DNA of 64,000 nucleotides from Pseudomonas gessardii (GCF_001983165.1 NZ_MNPU01000001.1:1-64000), one strand, 5' to 3'; shown: positions 36,726 to 49,654, counted from the stretch's first letter. A program made the numbers and translations. Notes: generated by a model from the sequence alone, not told the origin.

Positions 36726-39551
36726 ATGATTTCTCCCGCAAGTGTCTTGCGCACCCGCACATTGGGTCTGTTGTTACTCAGCCTGCAACCGCTGTACAGC
36801 CCGGCGGTGTTCGCCCAGCCCTACAGTATCGAGGCCGGCCCCCTGGACCAGGCGCTCTCGCGTTTCGGCGTGCAGGCGGGTATCAGCATGGCCGGCAGTG
36901 CGACGCTCACGGCGGGCAAGCGCAGCAACGGCCTGCACGGCGACTTCAGCACCGAAGCCGGCCTGGCGCGGTTATTGGCGGGCACGGGCCTGGCTTTCCA
37001 GCGCCAGGCCGATGGCAGTTTTGAACTGCATCCGGCAACCAGCGCGCTGGTGTTGCCGTCGCAGAAAGTCATCGGCGATGACCTTGAGAAGAAAGCGGTC
37101 TACTCGGCGCCACGTTCGTCGGTGTACATCTCCAACGAAGACGTGCAGCGCTTTGGCGTGATCTCCGCCGGTGACCTGCTCAAGGGCCAGCCCGGGGTGC
37201 AGGTGGGCGACAGCCGTAATGGCGGTGGCCTGGATGTGAATATCCGCGGGATCCAGGGGCAAAGCCGGGTCGCGGTCACGGTCGACGGTTCGCAACAGGC
37301 GCTGGATGTCTATCGCGGCTATGCGGGCACGCAACAGCGCAGTTACATCGACCCCGACCTGATCAGCGACGTGTCCATCGACAAGGGCCCCAGCCTGACC
37401 TCCAGCGCCATCGGCGGCACAGTGGCGATCCGCACCCTGGGTGTGGATGACATCCTGCGTGATGGCCAGAATGTGGGCCTGCGCTTGAAGGGCGACCTGT
37501 GGAACAACGGTGTCGCGCCGGCCTCGCGCAACCGCCATTCGGCCACCGAGAGCCTGTACGCCGAGCCGCACCGGAACCGGGGCGGCCTGTTCGGTTCCGA
37601 CGCAGAGTCGGGCAGTGCGGCGTTTGCCTATACCCATGACCTGTTTGATGTGGTGGCCGCCTATGCCCACCGCAACCAGGGCAACTATTTCTCCGGCAAG
37701 CACGGCCAGGATCGCTATCGCACCTTTGACCGCTATGGTCGCGAAGACATGACGGTGGCCACCACCTACAACGCCGGCGAAGAGGTGCTCAACTCTTCGG
37801 CGCAAACCGAATCGCTCCTGCTCAAGACCACCCTGCGCCCGGCCGACGACCACACCTTCGACCTAGGCTACAGCCGCTACGATGGGCGCATGGGCGAGAT
37901 CATGCCGTCGGACATCTTCCGGTTCGGCACCGGTGGCATCTACCAGTACCCGCGTGGCCGCACCCAGATCGACACCTACACCGCCCGCTATCACTACCTG
38001 CCGACGGGCAATATGCTGGTGGACCTGACGGCCAGCCTGTGGATGACCGATGCCAAGACCAGCCAGTTGACCTCGGTGCTGGCGCCGAGCTCCCAGGCCT
38101 ACCGCTCGGACCGCAACTGGACGCGCCAGGCCGACCGGCGCATCGGCGGCGAGTTGGCCAACACCTCGCGCTTTGTGACCGATCACGGCGATTTCAAGCT
38201 GGACCTGGGCGGCGGGTTCCAGGTCGAGGAGCTGCGCCCGCAAAAGGGCGTGGTCACCACCCAGCACGATCTCAACGCCAATCGCGGCCTGCGTGACGGT
38301 TCGCGCCAGGAGTTCAGCCTCAACGGCAAGCTGGAGTACAAGCCGGTCGACGAGCTGACGCTGTGGGGTGGCGGGCGCTACCTGTATTACCGTACCCAGG
38401 ATCATATGATGCATTCGACGGCGCAGCGCGAGGAGCGCGAAGCGCGCTACGTGAACGTGATCAAGCCTGGACGCTACGACTTCATGATGTGGTTTCCCGA
38501 CCAGAACGGGCAGTACACCGACGCCACGGACCCGCGGTTGAACAATGGGATTGTCTTCGGCAATACCAATTTTCCGTTTGAAGGCACGCCCTACAACGAC
38601 TATGGCGGGACGGGCACACGTGTCTTCCCGGCCCAGGTGGGCGAGGTCGTGACCGGCTACACCTACGCCAAGAAGCAAAGCGACAGCGCGGGGGCATTTT
38701 CGCCGGCCTTCGGCGTCAATTTAGAACTGGCGCCAGACACCTTTATCTATGCCTCGTACACCCAGGGCCTGCGCATGCCGTCATTGTTCGAGAGCAGCCT
38801 GGGGACGTTGCAGACCCTGCCCGGCAAGGGGCTCAAGCCCGAGCGCTCCAGTCACTGGGAAATCGGTGCGAGCACGATGCAAAAAGGCCTGCTGGCCGCC
38901 AACGACTCGGCGTCGATCAAGCTGGCGTATTTCAATAACACCATCAAAAATTACATCACCCGCTATTACGACCCGAGCCCAGGCAAGATGGGCCTGATGA
39001 ATTTCAGCAATACCGACAGCTTTAAGACCAGTGGCCTGGAGCTGCAATCGAACTACGACGCCGGGCGGGTATTTACCGACTTGTCCGCGACCTACTATTT
39101 AAAGACCGAAACCTGCGACTCGGCCTTCGCCGCGCGCCTGCGGGCCAGCTCCAACCCCTATCGGGACCTTGGCGCCACCCCCAACTGCACACCGGGCAGT
39201 TTCATGGGCTCGTACACCAACACCCAGAACCCGCCACGGGTGGCCGGCAACCTGACCACGGGGTTGCGCTTCTTTGACCAGACGCTGACAGTCGGCGGGC
39301 GCTTGACCTATACCTCGGGCCCGACCGTCACCGCCGACAAGCTCTGGCAGACCGGCGCCACCACGCCGCAGCTGGTCTATCGCGAAGTGGCGCTGTTTGA
39401 TCTGTTCCTCAACTACAAATGGCAGGACCACACCCAGGTCAACGTGTCGCTGCAAAACCTGACGGATCGCTATTACCTGGACCCATTGGCCCAAAGCTTT
39501 ATGCCGGCGCCGGGGCGCACGTTGCGCATGGGCGTGGTGACCAAGTTCTGA
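36726..39551 (+). CDS. TonB-dependent outer-membrane receptor, haem/haemoprotein type, with signalling domain
   Basis: The 941-aa protein has a signal peptide ending at about PAVFA, an N-terminal STN signalling domain (residues 35-105), a plug domain (about 118-240, with GDLLKGQPGVQVGDSRNGGGLDVNIRGI), and a long beta-barrel ending in the expected C-terminal Phe (VVTKF). The plug and the YTQGLRMPSLFESS segment fit the haemoglobin/haem receptor class (HasR/HxuA-like). There is no hasA haemophore gene after it, so HxuA-type direct uptake is more likely than HasR. The STN domain and the sigma/FecR pair imply surface signalling. Confidence 0.85.
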   Translation: MISPASVLRTRTLGLLLLSLQPLYSPAVFAQPYSIEAGPLDQALSRFGVQAGISMAGSATLTAGKRSNGLHGDFSTEAGLARLLAGTGLAFQRQADGSFELHPATSALVLPSQKVIGDDLEKKAVYSAPRSSVYISNEDVQRFGVISAGDLLKGQPGVQVGDSRNGGGLDVNIRGIQGQSRVAVTVDGSQQALDVYRGYAGTQQRSYIDPDLISDVSIDKGPSLTSSAIGGTVAIRTLGVDDILRDGQNVGLRLKGDLWNNGVAPASRNRHSATESLYAEPHRNRGGLFGSDAESGSAAFAYTHDLFDVVAAYAHRNQGNYFSGKHGQDRYRTFDRYGREDMTVATTYNAGEEVLNSSAQTESLLLKTTLRPADDHTFDLGYSRYDGRMGEIMPSDIFRFGTGGIYQYPRGRTQIDTYTARYHYLPTGNMLVDLTASLWMTDAKTSQLTSVLAPSSQAYRSDRNWTRQADRRIGGELANTSRFVTDHGDFKLDLGGGFQVEELRPQKGVVTTQHDLNANRGLRDGSRQEFSLNGKLEYKPVDELTLWGGGRYLYYRTQDHMMHSTAQREEREARYVNVIKPGRYDFMMWFPDQNGQYTDATDPRLNNGIVFGNTNFPFEGTPYNDYGGTGTRVFPAQVGEVVTGYTYAKKQSDSAGAFSPAFGVNLELAPDTFIYASYTQGLRMPSLFESSLGTLQTLPGKGLKPERSSHWEIGASTMQKGLLAANDSASIKLAYFNNTIKNYITRYYDPSPGKMGLMNFSNTDSFKTSGLELQSNYDAGRVFTDLSATYYLKTETCDSAFAARLRASSNPYRDLGATPNCTPGSFMGSYTNTQNPPRVAGNLTTGLRFFDQTLTVGGRLTYTSGPTVTADKLWQTGATTPQLVYREVALFDLFLNYKWQDHTQVNVSLQNLTDRYYLDPLAQSFMPAPGRTLRMGVVTKF

Positions 39552-39617
39552 GGTGCCTACCGCACCAGGGATTGCTCATAGGCGGTGGTCATGACGTGCC
39601 AGGTGTGGCGCTGCTGC

Positions 39618-40220
39618 CTATTGGATAGGGTATTTGCCGAACGCCGGGTGTTGCTCGGCCAACCGGGCGTGGCGTTGCAGGTTGGGAAAGTCCTCGGCCT
39701 TGACCACCGAGGGTACGGCGTACTGGGTAAAGGACCAGGCCACCGCGACGCTGAGCGACGCCTGGGTCAGGGACTCGCCTGGCGCGTTGGCCAAGCGTTT
39801 TTCCAGGCCCGAATAGGCGGCCAGCAGTTGCCCGGTTACGCGCTCGAGCCACGGTTCATGCAGCTTCTCTGCGGGCCGCAGGTTGTGTTCATAGTAAATC
39901 TGCACGCTCTTGTCACAGGCGGCCAAGGCCAGGCCGATCAGTTGCAGGTCCCGTGCGCGGGCGACGGCGGTCTGGGGCAGCAGCTTTTTATCGGCCGGCG
40001 CCAGGGCCTCGAAGTAATCCAGGATCAGGCTGGAGTCCATCAGCACCGTCCCATCGTCGAGCACCAGTGTCGGGGCCTTGACCACCGGGTTGATCCTGGC
40101 AAATTCGTCGAAGGTGCTGAACACCGAGAGCGATTGCTGCTCAAAATCCACCCCATACAGATCCAGGGCAATCGCCACGCGGCGTACGTAGGGCGAGTCC
40201 AGCATGCCAACCAGTTTCAT
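39618..40220 (-). CDS. Glutathione S-transferase family protein
   Basis: The 200-aa protein has an N-terminal thioredoxin-like domain (MKLVGMLDSPYVRRVAIALDLYG, with the cis-Pro region VKAPTLVLDDG and LMDSSLILDYFE) and an all-helical C-terminal domain. The catalytic position near the N-terminus is a Ser (S9), as in theta/zeta-like bacterial GSTs. The ATG at 40220 follows a GGAGG site; a longer in-frame start lacks one. No partner gene suggests a substrate. Confidence 0.88.
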   Translation of the reverse strand: MKLVGMLDSPYVRRVAIALDLYGVDFEQQSLSVFSTFDEFARINPVVKAPTLVLDDGTVLMDSSLILDYFEALAPADKKLLPQTAVARARDLQLIGLALAACDKSVQIYYEHNLRPAEKLHEPWLERVTGQLLAAYSGLEKRLANAPGESLTQASLSVAVAWSFTQYAVPSVVKAEDFPNLQRHARLAEQHPAFGKYPIQ

Positions 40221-40481
40221 GAAGCCTCCATTGCTATCAGGGGAAAGGGGTTGTGTGTTCACGTGATGCCCCTGTTTTTACCATAAAAAGGCTGGTTGAA
40301 CCGCAGCTTGATTGTCCGCGCCTTGGCGGCGGCTTGTTGAGCCTGGGCAAGGCACGGAAAAAACGTGCCGGAGCGTGAAGTGCTCCAGGGGCAGTCAGCG
40401 ACGTTCGGTAAGCCACAAGGCCTGGATCGGGCGTATGGTGGACCGGGCAACCCGTGGCTTATCTCTAGAGGAGAGATGACT

Positions 40482-40658
40482 ATGAGCGTTCCCCTGTTGA
40501 ACAAGATGCAGCTCAATGGCTATGACATTGTCCGGGTCAATAGCGGCCCGTGGCGCGTGTGTACCAAGGATGATCGATTGGCCTCCTTTGGCTCCCGTGA
40601 GCAGGCGCTGGCCTATGCCGCGAGCTTGCCGGGCTACAAGGCCCGCGCAAGACCGTAA
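40482..40658 (+). CDS. Small conserved-looking protein of unknown function (58 aa)
   Basis: The ORF encodes 58 residues (MSVPLLNKMQLNGYDIVRVN then SGPWRVCTKDDRLASFG and EQALAYAASLPGYK). It follows a strong GAGGAGA site. The pattern of a short beta-hairpin and a final helix resembles small DUF2188-like proteins, but I do not recognise the family with certainty. No signal peptide or membrane span is present. Confidence 0.65.
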   Translation: MSVPLLNKMQLNGYDIVRVNSGPWRVCTKDDRLASFGSREQALAYAASLPGYKARARP

Positions 40659-40844
40659 ACCCCGCGGCAGCTGCTACGCGATGGTGGTTAATCTGAAGAA
40701 TTCTCACGGCTGTTACAGGGTTGTGCCGGATTTGTTGAGGCCCAGGCCGGTCGATAAAAAACCGCTTGCCGGCGGGTGTTGGCGTTATAGGCGCCAGCGA
40801 CTATTGTTGCGGGTCTGGAGCACAGCCCACAGGAGGGCAATACC

Positions 40845-41570
40845 ATGAACACCAGCGATCTACTGGGACAACTGCTACAGGCGGCGATCAAGCCGCAAGG
40901 CGGTTCGGCGGCACCTCAGGGCGGAGCGGGAGGGCTCGGTGGGTTGGGCGGTTTGCTCGGTGGCTTGCTGCGGGGCGGTGGTGCTGGCGGCTCGACGTCG
41001 GGCAGTGGTGGCCTGGGCGATCTGCTCGGTGGCCTTGGCGGGATGCTCGGTGGTGCGCCAGCCGGCGGCTCGACCCCGACGCGCTCAGGCGCCAGCAACT
41101 ACGCGGCCCTGGCATCGCTGGGGATGATGGCGTTCCAGGCGTACCAGGCCTGGCAGCAGCAACAGGCCTCGGCGCCGCAGCAGGCGTTGCAGACGGTTGA
41201 TCAACTCTCCGGCGCCGATGTCGAGGCCCATAGCCACGCGGTGCTGTGTGCATTGATCGCGGCGGCCAAGGTGGATGGACGGATCGACGAAAAAGAGCAG
41301 GCGTTGATCTCCCAGGAACTCGGGCGTCATACCGACGATCCGAACTTGCAGCAATGGCTTGATGCACAAGTCGCCAAGCCATTGGATGTGTCGGATTTTG
41401 CCGAGTATGCCAGTGACCCGGCGGTAGCGGCCGAAGTCTACCTGGCCAGCGTCCTGCTGGTAGATGATCAGCAAGACGCCGAGCGCAACTACCTGGACGA
41501 ACTGGCGGGCGTGCTGGGTATTAAGCCTGAGTTGCAACTGCACCTTGAACAGCAAGCCAAACCGGCCTGA
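40845..41570 (+). CDS. TerB-like/DUF533 (YebE-type) protein
   Basis: The 241-aa protein has a Gly-rich low-complexity N-terminal half (residues 20-85, repeats of GGLGGLLGG) and a C-terminal TerB-like helical domain (SHAVLCALIAAAKVDGRIDEKEQALISQEL ... LASVLLVDDQQDAERNYLDELAGVLGI). The acidic motif VDGRIDEKE is the hallmark of the tellurite-resistance TerB/DUF533 fold. The function of such proteins is not known; some associate with membranes. A CAGGAGGG site precedes the ATG. Confidence 0.85.
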   Translation: MNTSDLLGQLLQAAIKPQGGSAAPQGGAGGLGGLGGLLGGLLRGGGAGGSTSGSGGLGDLLGGLGGMLGGAPAGGSTPTRSGASNYAALASLGMMAFQAYQAWQQQQASAPQQALQTVDQLSGADVEAHSHAVLCALIAAAKVDGRIDEKEQALISQELGRHTDDPNLQQWLDAQVAKPLDVSDFAEYASDPAVAAEVYLASVLLVDDQQDAERNYLDELAGVLGIKPELQLHLEQQAKPA

Positions 41571-41584
41571 TTACCCGGGATCAC

Positions 41585-41693
41585 TGTGGGAGCTGCCGAG
41601 CTTTAGCGAGGCTGCGATAGCGGTGGTTCAGCCAGCCTCAATGCCAGCAGTGCCGCCGCCATCGCAGCCTCGCAGGGCGAGACAGCTCCCACA
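41585..41693. repeat. REP pair, CTGCCGAGC-type variant
   Basis: Inverted arms GTGGGAGCTG...CGAGGCTGCGATAGCGG and CATCGCAGCCTCGCAGG...CAGCTCCCAC form a long hairpin after the DUF533 gene. Confidence 0.8.
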
Positions 41694-41776
41694 TTATTTT
41701 GGGCCAACAGGCATACCGTGTTCGCTGTAGGACGCCAGTGTTAAGGCACGCAGATCCGGCAAACACCGAGAAACCC

Positions 41777-41826
41777 TGTGGGAGCTGTCGAGCCCCGGCG
41801 AGGCTGCGATAGCGGTGGGTCAGCCA
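41777..41826. repeat. Single REP element, same variant
   Basis: A third copy, GTGGGAGCTGTCGAGCC then CGAGGCTGCGATAGCGG, lies 84 bp after the pair, without its inverted partner. Confidence 0.7.
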
Positions 41827-41881
41827 ACATCAATGCCAGCAATACCACCGGGGTTCGGCTCTTTGGTTTCCATCCTGTCTT

Positions 41882-42610
41882 TCAGAACCGCAGGGTAGCC
41901 CCCGTCGTCAGCCAGTGGTCGCGGTCTCCTGCCAGGTTGCGCCCGACCACCAGGTCCACATCCACCTGTTTCCCCAGGTGCACGCGCGGTCCGGCCTGCC
42001 AGGCCTGGTCGCCGTGTTGCTGGCCGTAACGTTCAGCCAGCAGGGTCAGGCAGCCTGCCACGCGGTATTCCAGGCCTGTGCCCCAGGTCAGCCGGTGATT
42101 GCGTTCGCCATCGTCATAGGCATGGGCCCAGCCGGTATTGAGGTTCAAGCGCAGGGTTTCAAACGGTTGCCAGCTCAGCAGCAGGCCCAGGTCGGCGCCG
42201 TCGAAGGGGTGTCGGCGATCCATCGCGATATGCGCCGCCGCTGCCCAGGCGATCTCCACGCCCGCATCCTGCCAGGCCCACAATGCCCCCTTGAGTTGTG
42301 GGCTGAGCTGGGTCTGGTCGGGGTCGTTCTCGATGGCCGCGCCCCATTGCAGGTTGGGCATGGCGCGGGATGTACAGGCGCCAGAGAGGGTGGTGCGCGC
42401 GGTTGAGCCTGTGTAGCTACCGTCGACATTGCATTCGCCGGGGGCGTTGATTGCGCCATCGTCCACGGTATAGGCACCGCCAGCGGCGAAGGCCTTGGAC
42501 AGCAAACCGAGCACCAGGGTAGCGCCGATAAAGACCAGGTTGCGGCGCAGCGCCCGTTGCCGCGACGCCGGTAGCCACGCGAAGGCCGAAAGGAGGGTGT
42601 GTTTGTGCAT
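41882..42610 (-). CDS. Predicted outer-membrane/exported protein of unknown function, mgtA-linked
   Basis: The 242-aa protein has a long N-terminal signal or anchor (hydrophobic 26-43, ending at SKAFA-AGG) and then a sequence with alternating aromatic strands ending in Phe (DRDHWLTTGATLRF), which suggests a small beta-barrel. Cys residues (GECNVD, GACTSRA, GCLTLL) could form disulfides. I do not recognise the family. It is on the same strand as the Mg2+ ATPase gene and 88 bp after it, with a long palindrome in the gap. Confidence 0.65.
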   Translation of the reverse strand: MHKHTLLSAFAWLPASRQRALRRNLVFIGATLVLGLLSKAFAAGGAYTVDDGAINAPGECNVDGSYTGSTARTTLSGACTSRAMPNLQWGAAIENDPDQTQLSPQLKGALWAWQDAGVEIAWAAAAHIAMDRRHPFDGADLGLLLSWQPFETLRLNLNTGWAHAYDDGERNHRLTWGTGLEYRVAGCLTLLAERYGQQHGDQAWQAGPRVHLGKQVDVDLVVGRNLAGDRDHWLTTGATLRF

Positions 42611-42649
42611 GGGCTCATGCTCCAAATTGACAGAGGGTTCGGTGAGGCT

Positions 42650-42683
42650 GTTGTGGCGAGCGGGCACGCCCGTTCGCCACAAC
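42650..42683. terminator. Long palindrome after mgtA
   Basis: Arms GTTGTGGCGAGCGGGC and CCCGTTCGCCACAAC (one G-T mismatch position) around a 3-base loop make a very stable hairpin between mgtA and the next gene. It may end or stabilise the mgtA mRNA. Confidence 0.6.
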
Positions 42684-42698
42684 CACACGACAAAGCAC

Positions 42699-45407
<2,709 letters not shown>

Positions 45408-45615
45408 AGTTTTTACTCCTGTCGACATACTCATTACTTGCCTGGAAAACAGGCGGGCACGGGCATGCCGAGTCGCAGTTTTTGCGATGGGTTCTAATAA
45501 CTTTAAAGAGGCGAGTTAATTAACGGGCGCGCAGAAAACTACGGCTGGCTTAGTTCGCAAGGAACGCCAGTTAATTAATTGACCAATAATCAGGAAGTTG
45601 CTGTTTCCAGCCAGC
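45408..45615 (-). promoter_or_regulatory. mgtA leader with a repeated TTAATTAACT-type element
   Basis: Two copies of a 13-bp direct repeat (GCGAGTTAATTAA at 45511-45523 and GCCAGTTAATTAA at 45566-45578; 12 of 13 bases equal) lie 55 bp apart, about five helical turns. A small hairpin GCCTG-TTTTC-CAGGC (45440-45454, read on the minus strand) lies closer to mgtA. Neither matches a Mg2+ riboswitch or PhoP box that I know. Confidence 0.4.
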
Positions 45616-45900
45616 TTATGCCGCGCGAACGCTCAGTAGCAGGCGTGCTTGGGCAAGCAGGCTGAAAACGTTCCGTCTCTGCGGATCTTGAGGGTCGGCG
45701 TGGTCCCATTGCTGGACCAGATGGCCGCTGGTGGGGCACAGGCGCCAGTGGGCCTGGAGATGCGCCGGGTTGATACGCGGGGAGGGGCAGACACAGGCCG
45801 TGCGCACGGGGGCAACGCCCAGGGAGCCACGGCACAGCTTGGCGCGCAGGGCCGAGGCCAGCGTGCGTGCATCAGGTAGAACAAGGGTCTGGAACTTCAT
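45616..45900 (-). CDS. Small protein of unknown function upstream of mgtA (94 aa)
   Basis: The ORF has an ATG at 45900 after a GAGGTG site and encodes a basic, Leu/Ala-rich N-terminus followed by HLQAHWRLCPTSGHLVQQW and ending LLLSVRAA. Overlapping frames on this strand are also open, so coding is not certain. The ribosome site and the coherent Cys/Trp/His segment support this frame. It lies between a minus-strand terminator and mgtA, so it may be the first gene of the mgtA transcript. Function is unknown. Confidence 0.5.
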   Translation of the reverse strand: MKFQTLVLPDARTLASALRAKLCRGSLGVAPVRTACVCPSPRINPAHLQAHWRLCPTSGHLVQQWDHADPQDPQRRNVFSLLAQARLLLSVRAA

Positions 45901-46209
45901 AACACACCTCGGGACCGGACTGGCGCCGGCGCAAGGCAGTCACGTTGGAGCATCAAGCTCTAGCGCAGCTTACCCGGCCTGGAAGGCGAGTCCCGTCTTT
46001 ACTCTGGGTTTGGCGCCCGACCCCTGTATTCACGGGGGAAGGACAGCGACTAGATACTGTGTCCATTGGCTTCTTTTGTGAGGTTGAAAAAAGGCCCGAG
46101 TTGCAGGCACGGGCAATCTACTCAGGCAGGTAGGGGATGTCAATCAATAATGAACTTGTTTGTGGCCCGTTCAGACTTCATTCAGATTGGTGTTATTCAA
46201 TATATAAGT
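45901..46209. other. Intergenic region, AT-rich, holding one terminator and no clear gene
   Basis: The stretch from 46150 to 46209 is AT-rich and may carry the promoter for the 94-aa gene and mgtA. A minus-strand terminator lies at 46084-46115. No convincing ORF was seen. Confidence 0.5.
46084..46115 (-). terminator. Intrinsic terminator, minus strand
   Basis: Read on the minus strand, a GCCCGTGCC...CGGGC stem is followed by six T residues. It would end transcripts coming from arsB and the short ORF after it, before the 94-aa gene. Confidence 0.65.
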
Positions 46210-46311
46210 TTAAAGACTATAAGTGGTCAGTAATGCCAGATAGATCAATACCAACCCTGCAATCAAAAAGCACGACAGGATCGACGCCAGCATAAAGCCG
46301 GCGAAAAACAT
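46210..46311 (-). CDS. 33-aa membrane peptide or remnant of a transporter end
   Basis: The ATG at 46311 gives MFFAGFMLASILSCFLIAGL followed by VLIYLALLTTYSL, a single strong membrane span. The frame stays open upstream to the arsB stop, adding SGIVGTTPSHGQTL, which looks like the end of a larger membrane protein. No good ribosome site is seen. It may be a decayed gene end or a small membrane protein. Confidence 0.35.
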   Translation of the reverse strand: MFFAGFMLASILSCFLIAGLVLIYLALLTTYSL

Positions 46312-46375
46312 CAGGGTCTGGCCGTGACTCGGGGTGGTGCCGACGATGCCTGACAGGGCACTGCCCCAGACCGGC

Positions 46376-47659
<1,284 letters not shown>

Positions 47660-47801
47660 CAAGGACAGTCTCCGTGGGGCGCGTATTCGACGTTTGATTG
47701 ACTTGTGACAAGGTACCGGGGTTCTGTGGCAAGTGCTTGAAATTAAAATGAAACACAACTGTCCTAAAGTGCCCGCCATTGGTGATAAAGGAAGTAACCG
47801 T

Positions 47802-48017
47802 GTGACCCGTGCCACTCGCAATCTGCGCAAGACCCTAGATTCTGTCGCGGACAACAACGAAACCGCGGCCTTCGACTTGATGCGCGCCGTCGAAAAACTC
47901 AGCGATGAAGTGCTGCGTCAGCGCCTGCTCAACACCATCCACCGCCTTAACCAGGATGCCCATGAATTGCGTGAGGCCCGGGATGCGGTCGAGCGGGTGT
48001 CCGTCAAGCTGGCTTGA
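47802..48017 (+). CDS. Small helical protein of unknown function (71 aa)
   Basis: With a GTG start at 47802, preceded by an AAGGAAG site, the protein is 71 aa and almost all helical and charged ([20 protein letters not shown] ... [24 protein letters not shown]), suggesting a coiled coil. In-frame upstream codons (ATG at 47748) would extend it but overlap the promoter side of divergent arsB. The family is not recognised. Confidence 0.55.
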   Translation: MTRATRNLRKTLDSVADNNETAAFDLMRAVEKLSDEVLRQRLLNTIHRLNQDAHELREARDAVERVSVKLA

Positions 48018-48146
48018 TAAAAACCTGTGACCGTTCGGCGACTGCTGGATGACGCGAGCACCTGATGCGCTGACACTGAGCGCGGCTGCGGTTATGAGCG
48101 GCAATTACCGTGAGGCCTTCTTGTTCACTACACAGGAAATAATCGA

Positions 48147-48842
48147 ATGAGCAATAAACCGGCAATTGTTTTAGTGCATGGCTTTTGGGGTGGTGCTGCG
48201 CATTGGAGCCGTGTGATTGTTGAGCTGCATAAAAAGGGCTACACCGATTTGCACGCGGTTGAAATGCCCTTGACCTCACTGGCCGAGGACGCCGAGCGCA
48301 CACGCAAGATGGTGGCTCAGATCAAGGGGCCTGTCCTGTTGGTCGGGCACTCCTATGGCGGTGCGGTCATCAGCCAGGCGGGCAATGAGCCCAACGTGCA
48401 GGGCCTGGTGTTCATTGCCGCGTTTGCGCCCGATGAAGGGGAAAGCCCTGGCGCAATCACTCAGGTGCACCTACCCAAGGCTGCCCCCAACCTGGTGCCC
48501 GACAGCGATGGCTACCTGTGGGTCAAGCCCGAGCTGTTCCATGAAAGCTTCTGCCAGGACCTGCCGGAGTCAGAAGGCAACGTCATGGGGGTCACCCAGA
48601 AAGCCCCTCTGGCCAGCACCTTTGGCAACGAGGTCAGCAACCCGGCCTGGAAGCACAAACCGTCCTGGTATCAGGTGTCCACCCAGGATCATATGATCCA
48701 CCCCGATAACCAGGTGCGCATGGCCGAGCGCCTCAAGGCCCGGGAAATCCTCAAGCTGGACGCCAGCCACGCGTCGCTGGCCTCCAGGGCCGTCGAGGTG
48801 GCTGGGCTGATCGATAGGGCGGCGGTTGCGTTGCAGAAGTAA
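48147..48842 (+). CDS. Alpha/beta hydrolase
   Basis: The 231-aa protein has the oxyanion-hole motif VLVHGFWGGAAHW, the nucleophile elbow VGHSYGG, an acid region DHMIHPDN and the catalytic His in LDASHASL. It belongs to the small salicylate-esterase/hydroxynitrile-lyase-like group of alpha/beta hydrolases often found in Pseudomonas. No signal peptide is present. The substrate is unknown. Confidence 0.88.
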   Translation: MSNKPAIVLVHGFWGGAAHWSRVIVELHKKGYTDLHAVEMPLTSLAEDAERTRKMVAQIKGPVLLVGHSYGGAVISQAGNEPNVQGLVFIAAFAPDEGESPGAITQVHLPKAAPNLVPDSDGYLWVKPELFHESFCQDLPESEGNVMGVTQKAPLASTFGNEVSNPAWKHKPSWYQVSTQDHMIHPDNQVRMAERLKAREILKLDASHASLASRAVEVAGLIDRAAVALQK

Positions 48843-48958
48843 TCGCTATGGGCAATATCCCTTCCCGGTGTTGGGGTATTGCCCGTAGCAAGATCGTTCA
48901 AGACAAACCCCCATCCGCGCTGCCATGCTTGTCGACTGTCTGTTGATGAGTGTGCTCG

Positions 48959-49654
48959 ATGCCTACTGCCTTGCCGCATTACGCTTTCGCCCGTGGCGCG
49001 ATTGCGATCATTCCGCTGTCGCTGGCCTGTGCCCCGTGGGGCCTGTTGGCCGGTTCCCTGGCGATTGACGCCCAGTTCACCCCCCTGCAAAGCCAGGGCC
49101 TGTCGGCCATTGTATTTGCCGGTGCCGCGCAGTTGGTGGCGATTGGCATGGTCAAGAGCGGCGCGAGCCTGATCGCCATTTTACTCACCACCTTGCTGCT
49201 GACCTCCCAACACCTGCTGTATGGCATGCATATGCGCAGCACCCTGTCGCCCCTGCCGGCACGGTGGCGCATGAGCCTGGGCTTTTTGCTGACGGATGAG
49301 TTCTTCGCCCTGGTCAGCCAATATGATCGCCAGACCTTCAACCGCTGGTATGCCCTGGGTGTGGGCCTGACGTTCTACGTGGCCTGGAACCTGTTCACCC
49401 TGGCCGGCATCGTGCTCGGCAAGAGCATCCCCAACCTCGATCAATTGGGCCTGGAATTTTCCATCGCCGCGACCTTTATTGCCTTGATCACCCCGGTGGT
49501 GCGGGATGTGCCGACGGTGGTGTGTGTGGCGGTGGCCCTGCTGTTTTCGGTGTTGCTCAGCTACTGGCACTGGGAATCGGCGGTGGTGGTGTCGGGGTTG
49601 TTGGGGATGAGTGCAGGGTATGCCTGCAAACGCTTGGGAGTGGGGCAGCGATGA
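48959..49654 (+). CDS. azlC: AzlC family branched-chain amino acid exporter, large subunit
   Basis: The 231-aa membrane protein has the AzlC features FARGAIAIIPLSLACAPWGLLAG, QLVAIGMVKSGAS and LTDEFFALV, with about six to seven spans. AzlC and AzlD together export branched-chain amino acids or analogues. Its stop overlaps the azlD start (ATGA). The ATG at 48959 was preferred to a GTG three codons upstream. Confidence 0.9.
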   Translation: MPTALPHYAFARGAIAIIPLSLACAPWGLLAGSLAIDAQFTPLQSQGLSAIVFAGAAQLVAIGMVKSGASLIAILLTTLLLTSQHLLYGMHMRSTLSPLPARWRMSLGFLLTDEFFALVSQYDRQTFNRWYALGVGLTFYVAWNLFTLAGIVLGKSIPNLDQLGLEFSIAATFIALITPVVRDVPTVVCVAVALLFSVLLSYWHWESAVVVSGLLGMSAGYACKRLGVGQR

